From Thermocaproicibacter sp002410755 (GTDB taxonomy: Bacteria; Bacillota; Clostridia; Oscillospirales; Acutalibacteraceae), in contig DAITDU010000006.1 of assembly GCA_036839715.1 (NCBI GenBank), positions 1 through 64,000 on the forward strand: 64,000 bases of DNA, in the 5' to 3' direction. Shown piece by piece: positions 41,536 through 51,131 of the stretch. The position numbers and the translations under genes were made by a program. Each line of letters starts with the position of its first letter. Position 1 is the first letter of the stretch. A model generated the notes under the pieces. That model was given only the letters and a program-made list of their open reading frames with translations, ran no database searches and had not been told where the DNA came from.

Positions 41536-43515
41536 TTATTTCTCTGTGGGACGACTCCGTTTCGGGGCGCTTTTTCGCCCTGTTTCCGCTGAAACCTTCG
41601 TCGTTTTGGCCCTTTTCCTTTTGCACTTGAGGTAAAAGACCGAAAGGGGAGGCAGCGTCAGGCTGATGGACTGTGCACAGCCATGCATCCCAGGCTGCGC
41701 GCTGCGGATATTTTTCCCGTTAGTAATGCCGCTTCCTCCGTATTTTACATCGTCTGAAGAAAAGACTTCCTCATAGGTGCCGTCATAAGGGACGCCAATG
41801 CGGTAATTCTCACGCTTGACCGGCAGAAAATTGCAGACAGCAATGATTTCCCTGCCGGACTTGTCAATTCTGCGGAACGCAATGACGCTTTGGGTATAGT
41901 CATCGTTTGAAATCCAGGAAAATCCTTCCCACGAAAAATCAATTTCCCAGAGGGGGGAGTTTTCAAGGTAAAAGTGGTTAAGGTCATGGAAAAACTGCTT
42001 CTGTTTTCTGTGCTGCTCATAGTCAAGCAGGAGCCAGTCCAGTCCCTGCTTGTAGTTCCACTCAATAAACTGACTGAATTCCGTTCCCATGAAGACCAGC
42101 TTTTTTCCGGGGTGCGCCATCATGTAGCAAAGGAATGCACGCACACCAGCAAATTTCTGCTCATAGTCGCCGGGCATTTTGTTAATCAGAGACCGTTTCC
42201 CATGCACTACTTCATCATGTGAAATTGGGAGCACAAAGTTTTCGGAAAAAGCATAAAAGAATGAAAATGTCAGGTTATCATGGTTAAATTTGCGGTAAAT
42301 CGGATCGAGCGACATGTAGTGCATCATGTCGTTCATCCAACCCATATTCCACTTATAGTTGAAACCCAGCCCACCGCAGTAGGTCGGCCGGGAAACCATA
42401 GGCCAGGAAGTGGATTCCTCCGCAACCATCATCACGTCGGGGAATCTGGCAAAAACCGCTTCATTCAGCTTCCGGAGGAATGCGACGGCTTCCAGATTTT
42501 CCTTGCCGCCATTCTTGTTTGGAACCCATTCGCCATCCTTGCGGCTGTAGTCAAGGTACAGCATCGAGGCAACGGCATCTACGCGCAACCCGTCAATATG
42601 GTAATTTTCGAGCCAGAACACCGCACTGGAAATCAGGAAGCTGATAATTTCATTTCTGCCATAGTCGAAGACCAGCGTCCCCCATTCCTTGTGCTCCCCC
42701 TTGCGTGGATCCGCATATTCGTAGCAGGGTGTCCCGTCATATTTTGCAAGGCCAAATTCGTCCTTCGGGAAATGCGCGGGAACCCAGTCCATGATGACAC
42801 CAATTCCGGCTTCATGGCACTTCTCTACAAAATTCATGAACTGCTTTGGCTCCCCGTAGCGGGAGGTCGGTGCAAAATAGCCCGTCACCTGATATCCCCA
42901 TGAGCCTTCGTACGGATACTCAGTCATCGGCATCAATTCAATGTGAGTATAGCCCATATCCTTAACATAAGGGATCAGTTCTTCTGCAAGCTTGTCATAG
43001 GAAAAGGTATTCCCATCCTTGTAGCGGCGCCAGGAACCGGCATGGACCTCATAGATATTGACGGGCTGGCTGTAATGCGGCTTCGCTTTTTTATGGCGGA
43101 ACCATGCGGAGTCATGCCACTGGAACCCGGAAATATCATAATATTTGCAGGCATTTCCCGGAGCAGTCTCAAAATGGAACGCATAGGGATCAATCTTAAA
43201 AACGTTTTTCCCCTCCGGTGTTGTTACACAGAACTTGTACGCATCATACTGCTTGAACTCAAACGGCAGGAAGCATTCCCATACTCCACCGTCACTGATT
43301 TTCTCCATCAGGTTTGCACCAGGCTCCCAACGATTGAAATCCCCAACGACAGAGATCACAGAAGCATTCGGCGCCCAGACACGGCAGACCATGCACGGTT
43401 TTCCGTCCCGTTCAATCCTATGTACACCCAGGAATTCATATGCTTTATAGTTTGTACCCTGATGAAATGAAAGCAGCGGAACTTTTTCATTTTCAGATAT
43501 TCTGTCATTTTGCAT
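41536..43515 (-). CDS. glgB: 1,4-alpha-glucan branching enzyme
   Basis: It forms alpha-1,6 branches in glycogen. The ATG at 43515 (MQNDRISENEK) has AAAGGAAG about ten bases upstream; the frame extends 19 codons further but without support. The 659-residue GH13 protein has an N-terminal CBM48 (WAPNASVISVVGDFN), the barrel with DGLRVDAVASMLYLDY, the general-acid EES, the ISHDEVVHGK site and a C-terminal beta-sandwich. The last 28 residues are a Lys/Arg/Pro-rich tail not usual in the family. First gene of the glg operon. Confidence 0.95.
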   Translation of the reverse strand: MQNDRISENEKVPLLSFHQGTNYKAYEFLGVHRIERDGKPCMVCRVWAPNASVISVVGDFNRWEPGANLMEKISDGGVWECFLPFEFKQYDAYKFCVTTPEGKNVFKIDPYAFHFETAPGNACKYYDISGFQWHDSAWFRHKKAKPHYSQPVNIYEVHAGSWRRYKDGNTFSYDKLAEELIPYVKDMGYTHIELMPMTEYPYEGSWGYQVTGYFAPTSRYGEPKQFMNFVEKCHEAGIGVIMDWVPAHFPKDEFGLAKYDGTPCYEYADPRKGEHKEWGTLVFDYGRNEIISFLISSAVFWLENYHIDGLRVDAVASMLYLDYSRKDGEWVPNKNGGKENLEAVAFLRKLNEAVFARFPDVMMVAEESTSWPMVSRPTYCGGLGFNYKWNMGWMNDMMHYMSLDPIYRKFNHDNLTFSFFYAFSENFVLPISHDEVVHGKRSLINKMPGDYEQKFAGVRAFLCYMMAHPGKKLVFMGTEFSQFIEWNYKQGLDWLLLDYEQHRKQKQFFHDLNHFYLENSPLWEIDFSWEGFSWISNDDYTQSVIAFRRIDKSGREIIAVCNFLPVKRENYRIGVPYDGTYEEVFSSDDVKYGGSGITNGKNIRSAQPGMHGCAQSISLTLPPLSVFYLKCKRKRAKTTKVSAETGRKSAPKRSRPTEK

Positions 43516-43560
43516 GGAAAGTAACTTCCTTTCGGATCGCCTGCGGCTTTTTCTTCTTTT

Positions 43561-43588
43561 ATCATACCACATGATGCCGGAATATCAA
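43561..43588 (-). promoter_or_regulatory. Promoter of the glg operon
   Basis: TTGATA (43583-43588), 16-base spacer, TATGAT (43561-43566) on the minus strand, 45 bases before the glgB ATG at 43515. Confidence 0.7.
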
Positions 43589-43732
43589 GCATTTTAGTCA
43601 ATTTCTTGCAATATTGCTATCTAGTATCCAAATATTTTGTTGTATATGTTCAGAAATCTCCTTCTTTTTCTTCAAAGCACTTTTTTCAAATGGGAAAGCA
43701 TATTAAGGCATTCACATTCTAATAATTAAAAT

Positions 43733-43762
43733 AAAAAAGGCTCCGCGGCAAACCGCGGAGCC
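43733..43762 (-). terminator. Terminator of gapA
   Basis: GGCTCCGCGG and CCGCGGAGCC (43739-43762) are perfectly complementary with a four-base loop, followed on the minus strand by six T residues. Confidence 0.92.
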
Positions 43763-43774
43763 ATGGGAAAACAC

Positions 43775-44794
43775 TTATTTATGATCGACTTTATACATGT
43801 GCTTAATGAGGTCAAGGACTTTGTTGCTGTAGCCCCATTCATTGTCGTACCAGGCAATCAGTTTGACAAAGTGGTCATTCAGCATAATACCGGCTTTGGC
43901 ATCAAAGATAGAGGTGTGCGCGTCACCAAGAACATCAGAAGAAACAATCGGATCTTCCGTATATTCGAGGACACCCTTCATGGAACCTTCAGAAGCCTCT
44001 TTGAGAGCCTTGCAGATTTCATCATAGGTTGTCTTAGTCTTCAGGCTGACAGTCAGGTCAACAACGGAACCATCCAGCGTCGGGACACGCATGGACATAC
44101 CGGTCAGCTTGCCTTTAACATCCGGGATAACCAGCGCGCAGGCTTTGGCAGCACCCGTGGAAGACGGGATGATGTTGCCGGAAGCAGCACGGCCGCCGCG
44201 CCAGTCTTTCTTGGTTGGTCCGTCAACAGTCTTCTGGGTGGCTGTGGTGGAGTGAATGGTTGTCATGAGACCTTCGACAATGCCAAACTTATCGTTGATG
44301 ACTTTCGTCAGCGGAGCAAGGCAGTTCGTTGTGCAGGAAGCATTGGAGACGACCTTCATATCCTTCTTGTACATGTCTAGGTTTACACCGCAGACAAAAG
44401 TCGGGGTCTCCTTGTCCTTTGCAGGAGCAGAAATAACGACCTTCTTTGCGCCTGCCTTAAGATGGGCAGAAGCTTTTTCTGTAGTGGCAAAAACGCCGGT
44501 TGATTCAACAATATACTCGGCATTTACTTTGCCCCACGGAATCATGGACGGATCTTTCTCAGCAAAGACGTCAATCTTGCGGCCATTAACGACCAGCCTG
44601 CCGCCTTCTGCCTTGATGTCGCCATCAAAATGGCCGTGCATAGTATCATACTTCACCATATATACCATGTAGTCAAGGTCAATAAACGGATCGTTGATTC
44701 CGACAATTTCATACGTCTCCGGCTGCTCGACCGCGGCACGGAAAACAAGGCGTCCAATGCGGCCGAAACCGTTGATGCCAATGCGGATAGACAT
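43775..44794 (-). CDS. gapA: Glyceraldehyde-3-phosphate dehydrogenase
   Basis: It oxidises glyceraldehyde-3-phosphate to 1,3-bisphosphoglycerate with NAD and phosphate. The 339-residue protein begins SIRIGINGFGRIGRLVFRA, carries the active-site SNASCTTNCLAP near residue 150 and ends NEWGYSNKVLDLI. It stands alone with its own promoter and terminator, away from pgk-tpiA-gpmI at 52-56 kb. GGAGGTAGG precedes the ATG. Confidence 0.98.
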   Translation of the reverse strand: MSIRIGINGFGRIGRLVFRAAVEQPETYEIVGINDPFIDLDYMVYMVKYDTMHGHFDGDIKAEGGRLVVNGRKIDVFAEKDPSMIPWGKVNAEYIVESTGVFATTEKASAHLKAGAKKVVISAPAKDKETPTFVCGVNLDMYKKDMKVVSNASCTTNCLAPLTKVINDKFGIVEGLMTTIHSTTATQKTVDGPTKKDWRGGRAASGNIIPSSTGAAKACALVIPDVKGKLTGMSMRVPTLDGSVVDLTVSLKTKTTYDEICKALKEASEGSMKGVLEYTEDPIVSSDVLGDAHTSIFDAKAGIMLNDHFVKLIAWYDNEWGYSNKVLDLIKHMYKVDHK

Positions 44795-44838
44795 TATTTA
44801 CCTACCTCCTGATTATATTTGTATGGATTCCTTCTGTT

Positions 44839-44867
44839 ATTCTATAGCATTTTCAAGTTTTTATCAA
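44839..44867 (-). promoter_or_regulatory. Promoter of gapA
   Basis: TTGATA (44862-44867), 17-base spacer, TAGAAT (44839-44844) on the minus strand. Confidence 0.72.
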
Positions 44868-44889
44868 GGTATTAATGATATAAATTTAA

Positions 44890-45897
44890 CTAACTCTCTG
44901 TCTTTTCAGATGGAAAGGCAGGATGCCCCGGGCGTTCCTCAAAATGCTCACCACCCGGATAGGCTCCCTCAAGAAACCGCAGGCAGTCGTCAAGTACCGC
45001 ACCGGATTCTTCCCTTTTCTGCGGTGCCTGTTCGTCCCCACCCCTCAGCTTTGCCGCAGGCACCGGCGCAGCAGCAAGCATTTCAGGGCGTTCCTGCTTC
45101 CGGAAAGCTGAAAGATAAACTGCAATATATGCGGCAATCACGAGATTGACAAAATACAGGCCAGCCGGGAACGTGCCAAGTGTCTTTCTCCCGGCAAACA
45201 TCAGTGCAAGATTGGGCAGTGAATCAGTGACGGCAAGGATAATTGCACCAAAGCCATATGGGACAAACTGCGCAGCTCCCCCCTTCCGGTCTACCCCGGA
45301 GAGATACTCGGCCTGCGAAAACAGGAATAAAAGAAGAAACACAACCGTAAACGTATGGTAGATATTTTCAAACCGGTTGGCAACAGCCGCATAGTCAACA
45401 AAAAGGGCAATCAGTCCAATGCAGCCCCAGACTGACGAAAGCAGCGCTGCAAGAGGGTGCCGGCGCAAGGTAGTCACACCGGAAGCAAAATCATAAGCAG
45501 CCATCAGGAAGGAGACGGCTGCTAAAAAGCCCCCTGCCGCGAAGATGCTGTCCATCACTGTTGTGCCGCCAAGTGCCTGACCATCGGCAAACTGCCAGCC
45601 CACGAGGCCCACAAGCGACTGCACAGCGACTGAAACACCGCAGAGGGCTGCAAGGACACCGGACCCCACACTCCGAAACGGGGTAAACGGCCTCGGCAAC
45701 TTCGCCTCTTTGTGTGTCAGAAGAAAGGCAGCCACAATCCCGGCCAGAGCAAAAGCGGCAGCAATACAGACAAACCGGCCTCCGTCCCTGTAAAAGCCCG
45801 ACTCTTGGTCAACAAGGTTAAATGCCGCATACCATTTTGCCGGAAGCACAACCGCTATGGTGACAAGGGGGAGAATCCACATGTATTTTCTGTTCAT
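44890..45897 (-). CDS. Uncharacterised polytopic membrane protein
   Basis: The 335-residue protein has about eight hydrophobic segments between residues 6 and 260, then a soluble tail of about 70 residues rich in Ala, Pro, Glu and Arg. I do not recognise the family. Its ATG overlaps the citrate synthase stop by four bases (ATGA), so it is translated together with that enzyme and is downstream of the same candidate attenuator. This coupling suggests a role related to citrate or its use, but nothing in the sequence identifies a transporter. Confidence 0.75.
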   Translation of the reverse strand: MNRKYMWILPLVTIAVVLPAKWYAAFNLVDQESGFYRDGGRFVCIAAAFALAGIVAAFLLTHKEAKLPRPFTPFRSVGSGVLAALCGVSVAVQSLVGLVGWQFADGQALGGTTVMDSIFAAGGFLAAVSFLMAAYDFASGVTTLRRHPLAALLSSVWGCIGLIALFVDYAAVANRFENIYHTFTVVFLLLFLFSQAEYLSGVDRKGGAAQFVPYGFGAIILAVTDSLPNLALMFAGRKTLGTFPAGLYFVNLVIAAYIAVYLSAFRKQERPEMLAAAPVPAAKLRGGDEQAPQKREESGAVLDDCLRFLEGAYPGGEHFEERPGHPAFPSEKTES

Positions 45898-47291
45898 TTT
45901 TCAGACTGAGCCTCCGTTCTCCTGTCAATGGGAACATAGAGTCTGTTCTTCGCAAGGGAACGGTAGGCAGGGCGAATGATGCGTCCGCATGTCTCCAGTT
46001 CTTCCATGCGGTGGGCGCACCAGCCGGGAATCCGAGAAACGGCAAAAAGCGGAGTAAACAAATCACTCGGTATTCCAAGCATCTCATAAACCAAGCCGGA
46101 ATAAAAATCAACATTTGCGCACATAACCTTGGCTTTTCCTGTCTCTTTTGCAAAGACCTTCGGGGCAAGGCGCTCCACACGCTCAAACAGCTTGAGCTTT
46201 TCTGCCATCCCGCACTTTTCGGCAAACTTTTCCGCCTGGGTGCGCAGAATTACGGCACGCGGATCGGAAAGTGTGTAAACAGCATGGCCAATCCCGTAGA
46301 TCAGCCCGGAATGGTCAGAAACTTCACCGCGCAGAATCCGTCCCAGCCAAGCGGAAATCTCATCGTCATCCTTCCAGTCCTTCACATTTTCCATCAGCTC
46401 GTTCATCATCATCATGACGCGGTGGTTCGCGCCGCCGTGACGCGGCCCTTTCAGGGAGCCAATCGCCGCCCCGATTGCAGAATAGATATCTGTTCCTGTG
46501 GAAGAAAGCACACGTGTTGTAAAGGTCGAGTTGTTGCCCCCTCCGTGCTCCGCATGGATAATCATGCAGACATCAAGGAGCTTTGCTTCCTCATCCGTAA
46601 AGGAACGGTCAGGCCGAATCGCGTTCAGGATTGATTCAGCAGTGGATTGTGTGGGGTCCAGCGGGTGAAAATACATGCTTTTTTTATCAAAGTGCCTCCG
46701 CTTAACCTGGTAGGCATATGTCATAATGATTGGCAGGCGCGCAATAAGCTGGATAGACTGGCGCATATTGTTTTCCAGCGATGTATCATCCGGATTATCA
46801 TCATAGGAGTAAAGAGCCAGGACAGAGCGTGCCAACTTATTCATTACATTTCTCGAAGGGGCCTTGATAATCATGTCCTCCGCAAAGTATTCCGGAAGCT
46901 CCCGGCACTCCGCCAAAACATTCTTAAAAGACTCCAGCTGGTTGCGCGTGGGCAGGCTGCCAAACAGAAGCAGCCAGGCAACCTCTTCAAAGCCAAAGCG
47001 GTTCTCCGCTACGCAGGCATTCACAATGTCATTGATATCAACACCGCGGTAGCAAAGACGCCCTTTGTCCGGAATGCGGACTGCATTATCAATTAAATAG
47101 CCGTGTACATTGCAGATCAGTGTGAGCCCTGCCATAACGCCCGTACCGTCCGGGTTGCGCAGGCCGCGCTTTACATTATATAAATCGAAGTTCTCCGGGG
47201 CAATCTGATTGTTTTTCCGGTATTCGTCGCAGAGCGCTTTCAGCTCCAGACTTTCAGCATTCAACGAAATTTTTCCGGCATCTTCTTTCAC
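45894..47291 (-). CDS. Citrate synthase
   Basis: It condenses oxaloacetate with acetyl-CoA. At 465 residues it is longer than the usual 370-430, through an N-terminal extension (about 1-60). Catalytic residues are visible: HAEHGGGNNSTF and GIGHAVYTLSDPRA (the two active-site His) and VDFYSGLVYEMLGI (Asp). PRHGGANHRVM is also conserved. No other TCA-cycle gene is nearby, so it probably feeds glutamate synthesis in an incomplete cycle. A promoter and a terminator-like hairpin lie in the 95-base leader. 2-methylcitrate synthase activity is a less likely alternative. Confidence 0.93.
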   Translation of the reverse strand: MKEDAGKISLNAESLELKALCDEYRKNNQIAPENFDLYNVKRGLRNPDGTGVMAGLTLICNVHGYLIDNAVRIPDKGRLCYRGVDINDIVNACVAENRFGFEEVAWLLLFGSLPTRNQLESFKNVLAECRELPEYFAEDMIIKAPSRNVMNKLARSVLALYSYDDNPDDTSLENNMRQSIQLIARLPIIMTYAYQVKRRHFDKKSMYFHPLDPTQSTAESILNAIRPDRSFTDEEAKLLDVCMIIHAEHGGGNNSTFTTRVLSSTGTDIYSAIGAAIGSLKGPRHGGANHRVMMMMNELMENVKDWKDDDEISAWLGRILRGEVSDHSGLIYGIGHAVYTLSDPRAVILRTQAEKFAEKCGMAEKLKLFERVERLAPKVFAKETGKAKVMCANVDFYSGLVYEMLGIPSDLFTPLFAVSRIPGWCAHRMEELETCGRIIRPAYRSLAKNRLYVPIDRRTEAQSEK

Positions 47292-47314
47292 TAAAAATCA
47301 TCTCCCAACATGAT

Positions 47315-47365
47315 AAAAAAGAAAGCCGTTTCCGCAGCAAGACTGTGCGGCATCTCCGGCCTTTT
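47315..47365 (-). terminator. Candidate attenuator in the citrate synthase leader
   Basis: On the minus strand AAAGGCCG (ending near 47358) pairs with CGGCTTTC (47321-47328), with an inner CCGCA/TGCGG stem, followed by six T residues. It lies between the promoter at 47384-47412 and the citrate synthase start at 47291, with no gene in between. Confidence 0.7.
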
Positions 47366-47383
47366 AACTTAATGAATGTTTTT

Positions 47384-47412
47384 ATTTTATATCAGCACTC
47401 AGCCAAAGTCAA
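47384..47412 (-). promoter_or_regulatory. Promoter of the citrate synthase operon
   Basis: TTGACT (47407-47412), 17-base spacer, TAAAAT (47384-47389) on the minus strand; an overlapping TATAAA gives a 15-base alternative. Confidence 0.72.
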
Positions 47413-47541
47413 GCAGAACAGTTTCGTTTTTAAAGTTTCATGGGGATTGCGGCAATTTAGGACAAAAGCTGCCTGCTCCCTGGCCTTATCAATAACAGGA
47501 ATGAAAATCAGCCCGGTCTGCCGGAAAAGGAGGATTTTTAA

Positions 47542-48528
47542 ATGAATGTGAAACGTGGAGCGCGGCTGCTGCGGCTGCTGCTTCTCCTTGCCATGGTACT
47601 GATCCCGCTACTCGCGTTCGGAGGGCAGGCGAAGCTTTCCGCAAACGGTACAAAGACGCCTGCTGTGCAGCGGCTCACGAAGTCCGGAAAACAGTTCCGG
47701 ATTCTGGATACATCTTCCGGAAAAGTGCTGAACGTAAACGACGGGGACTTTCTCACTGCCACAGTTGCTACGGAAATGTCACCCGACGCACCCTCTGAGG
47801 CGCTTAAGGCGCAGGCGGTCGCCGCTTATACCTATTACAGCAGGCTGCGGAAACTTGCCGGTGGAAAAGGAAATTCCGATTTCAGCGCAGATACGGCAAA
47901 CGCAACGGTTTACATGACGGACGAGCAGATGAAAAAGCGCTGGGGCAGTTCCTACAGCAAATATTACGCAGCCGTTTCTTCCGCCGCAGATGCGGTTTTC
48001 GGGCAGACACTCACCTACGGCGGCGAGCTTGCCGATACAACCTACTTTGCCATTTCTTCCGGCTGCACGGAAAATTCAGAGGACGTCTGGGGTGGGAAGT
48101 ACCCCTACCTCATCTCTGTAGCAAGCCCGAATGACATGTTTGCAAGCGGCTATCTGACAAGTGCAAGCTTTGCGGAAAATGACTTCCGCAGCCGGATTCT
48201 CTCTGTTGCACCGAAAGCGAAGTTGGAAGGTGACGCGGGCAGTTGGATTGGCACCGTATCCCGCTCGCAGGCCGGCACCGTGAAAACTGCGGTCATCGGC
48301 GGAGAAACACTCACGGGCGGGAAAATCCGGCAGGCATTCGGCCTCCGCTCTGCAAATTTTACTGTCTCCCATGAAAGCGGAAAATTTCTTTTTATGGTGC
48401 ATGGCTATGGTCACGACGTTGGGATGAGTCAGACCGGCGCTGAAGCGATGGCCCGTGAAGGTGCCAGCTACAAAGAAATCCTTACATGGTATTACCCCGG
48501 GACTGTCCTTACAGCAAAAGCAGTGTAA
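47542..48528 (+). CDS. spoIID: SpoIID/LytB-type peptidoglycan lytic transglycosylase
   Basis: SpoIID trims peptidoglycan between mother cell and forespore during engulfment. The 328-residue protein has a basic N-terminus and one membrane segment (about 10-28), then the SpoIID domain with VATEMSPDAPSEALKAQAVAAYTYY, which holds the catalytic Glu, CTENSEDVWGG, and a C-terminal HGYGHDVGMSQTGAEAMA motif. AAAAGGAGGA precedes the ATG. A recognisable sigma-E promoter was not seen. LytB-like vegetative amidase enhancers share the domain, but size and context favour SpoIID. Confidence 0.9.
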   Translation: MNVKRGARLLRLLLLLAMVLIPLLAFGGQAKLSANGTKTPAVQRLTKSGKQFRILDTSSGKVLNVNDGDFLTATVATEMSPDAPSEALKAQAVAAYTYYSRLRKLAGGKGNSDFSADTANATVYMTDEQMKKRWGSSYSKYYAAVSSAADAVFGQTLTYGGELADTTYFAISSGCTENSEDVWGGKYPYLISVASPNDMFASGYLTSASFAENDFRSRILSVAPKAKLEGDAGSWIGTVSRSQAGTVKTAVIGGETLTGGKIRQAFGLRSANFTVSHESGKFLFMVHGYGHDVGMSQTGAEAMAREGASYKEILTWYYPGTVLTAKAV

Positions 48529-48663
48529 AATAATTTTTCCCTCCCGCAGGTTGCAAGAGTTCCCACCGTTTGCCAAATGGTCAAATCCATGCTAAGATGA
48601 TACACTGGAATGTCGGGACACAGGATGCGGGCCCGCCAAAAAAACAAAAATGAAGGCGTTTTT

Positions 48664-49740
48664 ATGGGAAAAAACCTGTTTGAGGAATATCCTTCCAACA
48701 CGGTAGCTGGTACTTGTAATAACTGCATTCTCCGGAGCAGTGAGATCCGTGAAATTACCGGGCGGGTGTTTTACCGCGTCCGCCGGCACGGGCGTTTCTC
48801 CTACCGCTTTTACTTCTGCAATGCTGTAGACAGCACCTACAGCAATGGCACGCTTTCTTGGGCAAATCTGACGGGAGACCGGCTGGAAGTTGTTTCTGCT
48901 TTTTCCGGTGACGGCGGGATCGAGCCGGGTTTTTATGACGGAAGTACGCTTGTCCCCGTAAAGTTTGGAGGCGCTGCAGGACGGGTTGTGGAACCCGGTG
49001 AAGCCTGGTGGTCTGACGACACGGAGCTGAATATCCCGGAAGGCCACTATTTAGTGTTCCAATGGACTGTGCGCGGCAAAAACATTCCCTACACACCTGA
49101 TAAGATTATCCCATCTTACCGGCTTGTCCACGGGGAATGGCAGACGACCTGCGAATTTCCGCAGCCGTGCCTTGTCGGGTGCAGGCGCCCGGTACGGATG
49201 CGCCTGACTTTTCTCGGCGACAGCATCACTCAGGGGCTCAGCACGCGCAACGACCTTTATGAATTCTGGGTGGCAAAGATTGCTTCCCACCTGCCGCAGG
49301 ATATTGCCGTCTGGAACATCGGCCTCGGATATGGATGTGCACGCGATGCCGCCACAGACCGCTACTGGCTTGCAAAAGCCAAAACCTCTGACCTGGTTTC
49401 CGTCTGCTTTGGTGTAAACGACGTACTGCAATGGCGCTCGGAAGCACAGGTGGAAAGCGACCTGAAAAAGATTGTCACGTCGCTAAAAAGCGCCGGAGTA
49501 CGGGTGGGTATCTTTACAATTCCGCCGTTTGACTATCCACCTGCCGCTGAAATTGTCTGGCGGAACTGCAACGCCTATATCCGCAGGGAACTTGCTCCGC
49601 TTTGCGAATATTGTTTTGATGTCTCTCCCTATCTCGGCCTGAAGCCTCCGTATGACTATCTTTCCCGTTTTGGCGGCCATCCGTCCTACGAAGGGTGCCG
49701 GCTTTTAGCAGAGGGATTTGTTAAGCAGGTTACCCTTTAA
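48664..49740 (+). CDS. SGNH/GDSL-family hydrolase
   Basis: The preferred ATG at 48664 gives MGKNLFEEYPSNTV and 358 residues; an in-frame ATG at 48610 would add 18 basic residues. The first 170 residues are a beta-rich domain of unknown role. The second half is an SGNH hydrolase: FLGDSITQG (catalytic Ser near 205), GYGCARD, GVNDVLQW, and GGHPSYEG with the C-terminal His. Such two-domain proteins include carbohydrate esterases of the CE2-like type. No signal peptide is seen, so it may act on intracellular sugar esters. Its terminator is weak. Confidence 0.87.
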   Translation: MGKNLFEEYPSNTVAGTCNNCILRSSEIREITGRVFYRVRRHGRFSYRFYFCNAVDSTYSNGTLSWANLTGDRLEVVSAFSGDGGIEPGFYDGSTLVPVKFGGAAGRVVEPGEAWWSDDTELNIPEGHYLVFQWTVRGKNIPYTPDKIIPSYRLVHGEWQTTCEFPQPCLVGCRRPVRMRLTFLGDSITQGLSTRNDLYEFWVAKIASHLPQDIAVWNIGLGYGCARDAATDRYWLAKAKTSDLVSVCFGVNDVLQWRSEAQVESDLKKIVTSLKSAGVRVGIFTIPPFDYPPAAEIVWRNCNAYIRRELAPLCEYCFDVSPYLGLKPPYDYLSRFGGHPSYEGCRLLAEGFVKQVTL

Positions 49741-49769
49741 CACACTTTCCCCAGATTTTCTTCCGGGGA

Positions 49770-51038
49770 TTACCGCGTCAAATCTGCCGGGCCAACCGGG
49801 CCAATATATTTGCCGTCACGCCAGAGGCCAGTCCGGACAGGATTGCCGGAAAGGTCGAATTCTGTACCTACTCCGTTCGCAACGCCCGCTTTCCAGTTGC
49901 CGACAAAAATAAAGCCGTCATGTGAAAATGCAACGCCCAGCCCGTCGCGCAGATTCTTTTTCCAGCCGCCTGCATAGCTGAGCCTGCCGGACTTGCAGTA
50001 ATAAACGCCGAAGCCGTCACGCTGATCATCACAGTAATTGCCTTCATAGGCAGTATGGCCGCCAGACATCTGTGTGCGGCCTTGTCCCTGTCTCATCCCG
50101 TCGATTAACCTGCCGAAATAGAGATAGCTCTCACCAGAGCTAATTACAATACGTTTAGAAGGTTCCTGCTCCTCCCGGTGTTCTTCCCGGCGTTTTAGTC
50201 CGCCGCGGACCGGACCGGAAAGCCCTTTGGCCGCTACCGCATATTTAGCCGGGTGTGCCGCATGCGTCTCAACAGAATAAATTTCATGGTTGGCTGCATA
50301 GTCCCGTGCCGGGTCTTGTGCGGCTTCTTCCCCTCTGTCCCTGTTGCTCTGGCAAGCACTGATTGGCGCATTGGGGATCGGATGGAAGTCGAGCGCCGCT
50401 TCTGCTGATTCAGGCCAACCCGGAGCAAGGCAGTCCGGGTTATCCTGAATCTTTTTCTGGGCTTCCCGGCGCAGCGCACATTTTTCAGCCGGGCAGAAGC
50501 AGAATTCCCCTGCATCCGTCGAGGCCGTCACGCCCGGCTCACCTGTCTGCGCGTTAATAAAGCTCTGCTCTGCAGAGCCCGGTTTCCACAGGCAGGGAAG
50601 CAGACCGGTATTTCCCTCTGCCGTTTGCAGCTCCAAGCCGCTTTCCGCCCGCTCAAGCACGGCCGTCGGGTGTTCTGGACCGCCGTCATAGTATATCGTT
50701 TTCAGCCAATGCTGACGGGCATCATAAACAGAAACTGAAGTAAGTTCTCCTTCGGCGCCGTGCGTCAGCAACCGGTAGCCTCCCCCCGCAACAGGGAAAG
50801 CTTCCTCCAGTATTGCACCACTACAGGTTTTCTTCCAGTGAAAGCACCCGTTCGCCAAACGGTAGCGTGTGCGGACTTCACGCCCGTTTTCCACAGCGCG
50901 GGTATTCCCTTTCACCGCTTTTCTTCCCTCAAAGAATTCCCTCCGTACTGTATTCAGCAAGGAGTCTGCATTCCCTTCGGGAGTAAAAGGGTGCAGGCTC
51001 ACAGTATAATACTCCCGAATCTGCACTTGATCCGCCAT
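49770..51038 (-). CDS. MORN-repeat protein
   Basis: The 422-residue protein has an N-terminal part of about 170 residues that itself reads like toxin-antitoxin-style YD/MORN-variant strands (NGREVRTRYRLANGCFHW, HWLKTIYYDGG), a disordered middle (about 190-310) with several Cys, and four to five MORN repeats at about 318-415 (YLYFGRLIDGMRQGQGR, YEGNYCDDQRDGFGVYY, YAGGWKKNLRDGLGV, FVGNWKAGVANGVGT). MORN repeats form extended beta-hairpin arrays that bind lipids or proteins. No signal peptide. The role is unknown. Confidence 0.82.
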   Translation of the reverse strand: MADQVQIREYYTVSLHPFTPEGNADSLLNTVRREFFEGRKAVKGNTRAVENGREVRTRYRLANGCFHWKKTCSGAILEEAFPVAGGGYRLLTHGAEGELTSVSVYDARQHWLKTIYYDGGPEHPTAVLERAESGLELQTAEGNTGLLPCLWKPGSAEQSFINAQTGEPGVTASTDAGEFCFCPAEKCALRREAQKKIQDNPDCLAPGWPESAEAALDFHPIPNAPISACQSNRDRGEEAAQDPARDYAANHEIYSVETHAAHPAKYAVAAKGLSGPVRGGLKRREEHREEQEPSKRIVISSGESYLYFGRLIDGMRQGQGRTQMSGGHTAYEGNYCDDQRDGFGVYYCKSGRLSYAGGWKKNLRDGLGVAFSHDGFIFVGNWKAGVANGVGTEFDLSGNPVRTGLWRDGKYIGPVGPADLTR

Positions 51039-51131
51039 AGTGCCATTTTCCTCCCTTTTATGCTATCGCCGGTTCAATTATGGATTGAATTTATTATATT
51101 CCGGGCTATACGGTTTTTCAAGCACAGAAAT

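Noticed and set aside
40506..41630. 374-codon plus-strand frame
   Set aside because: Antisense to glgC; no recognisable motif.
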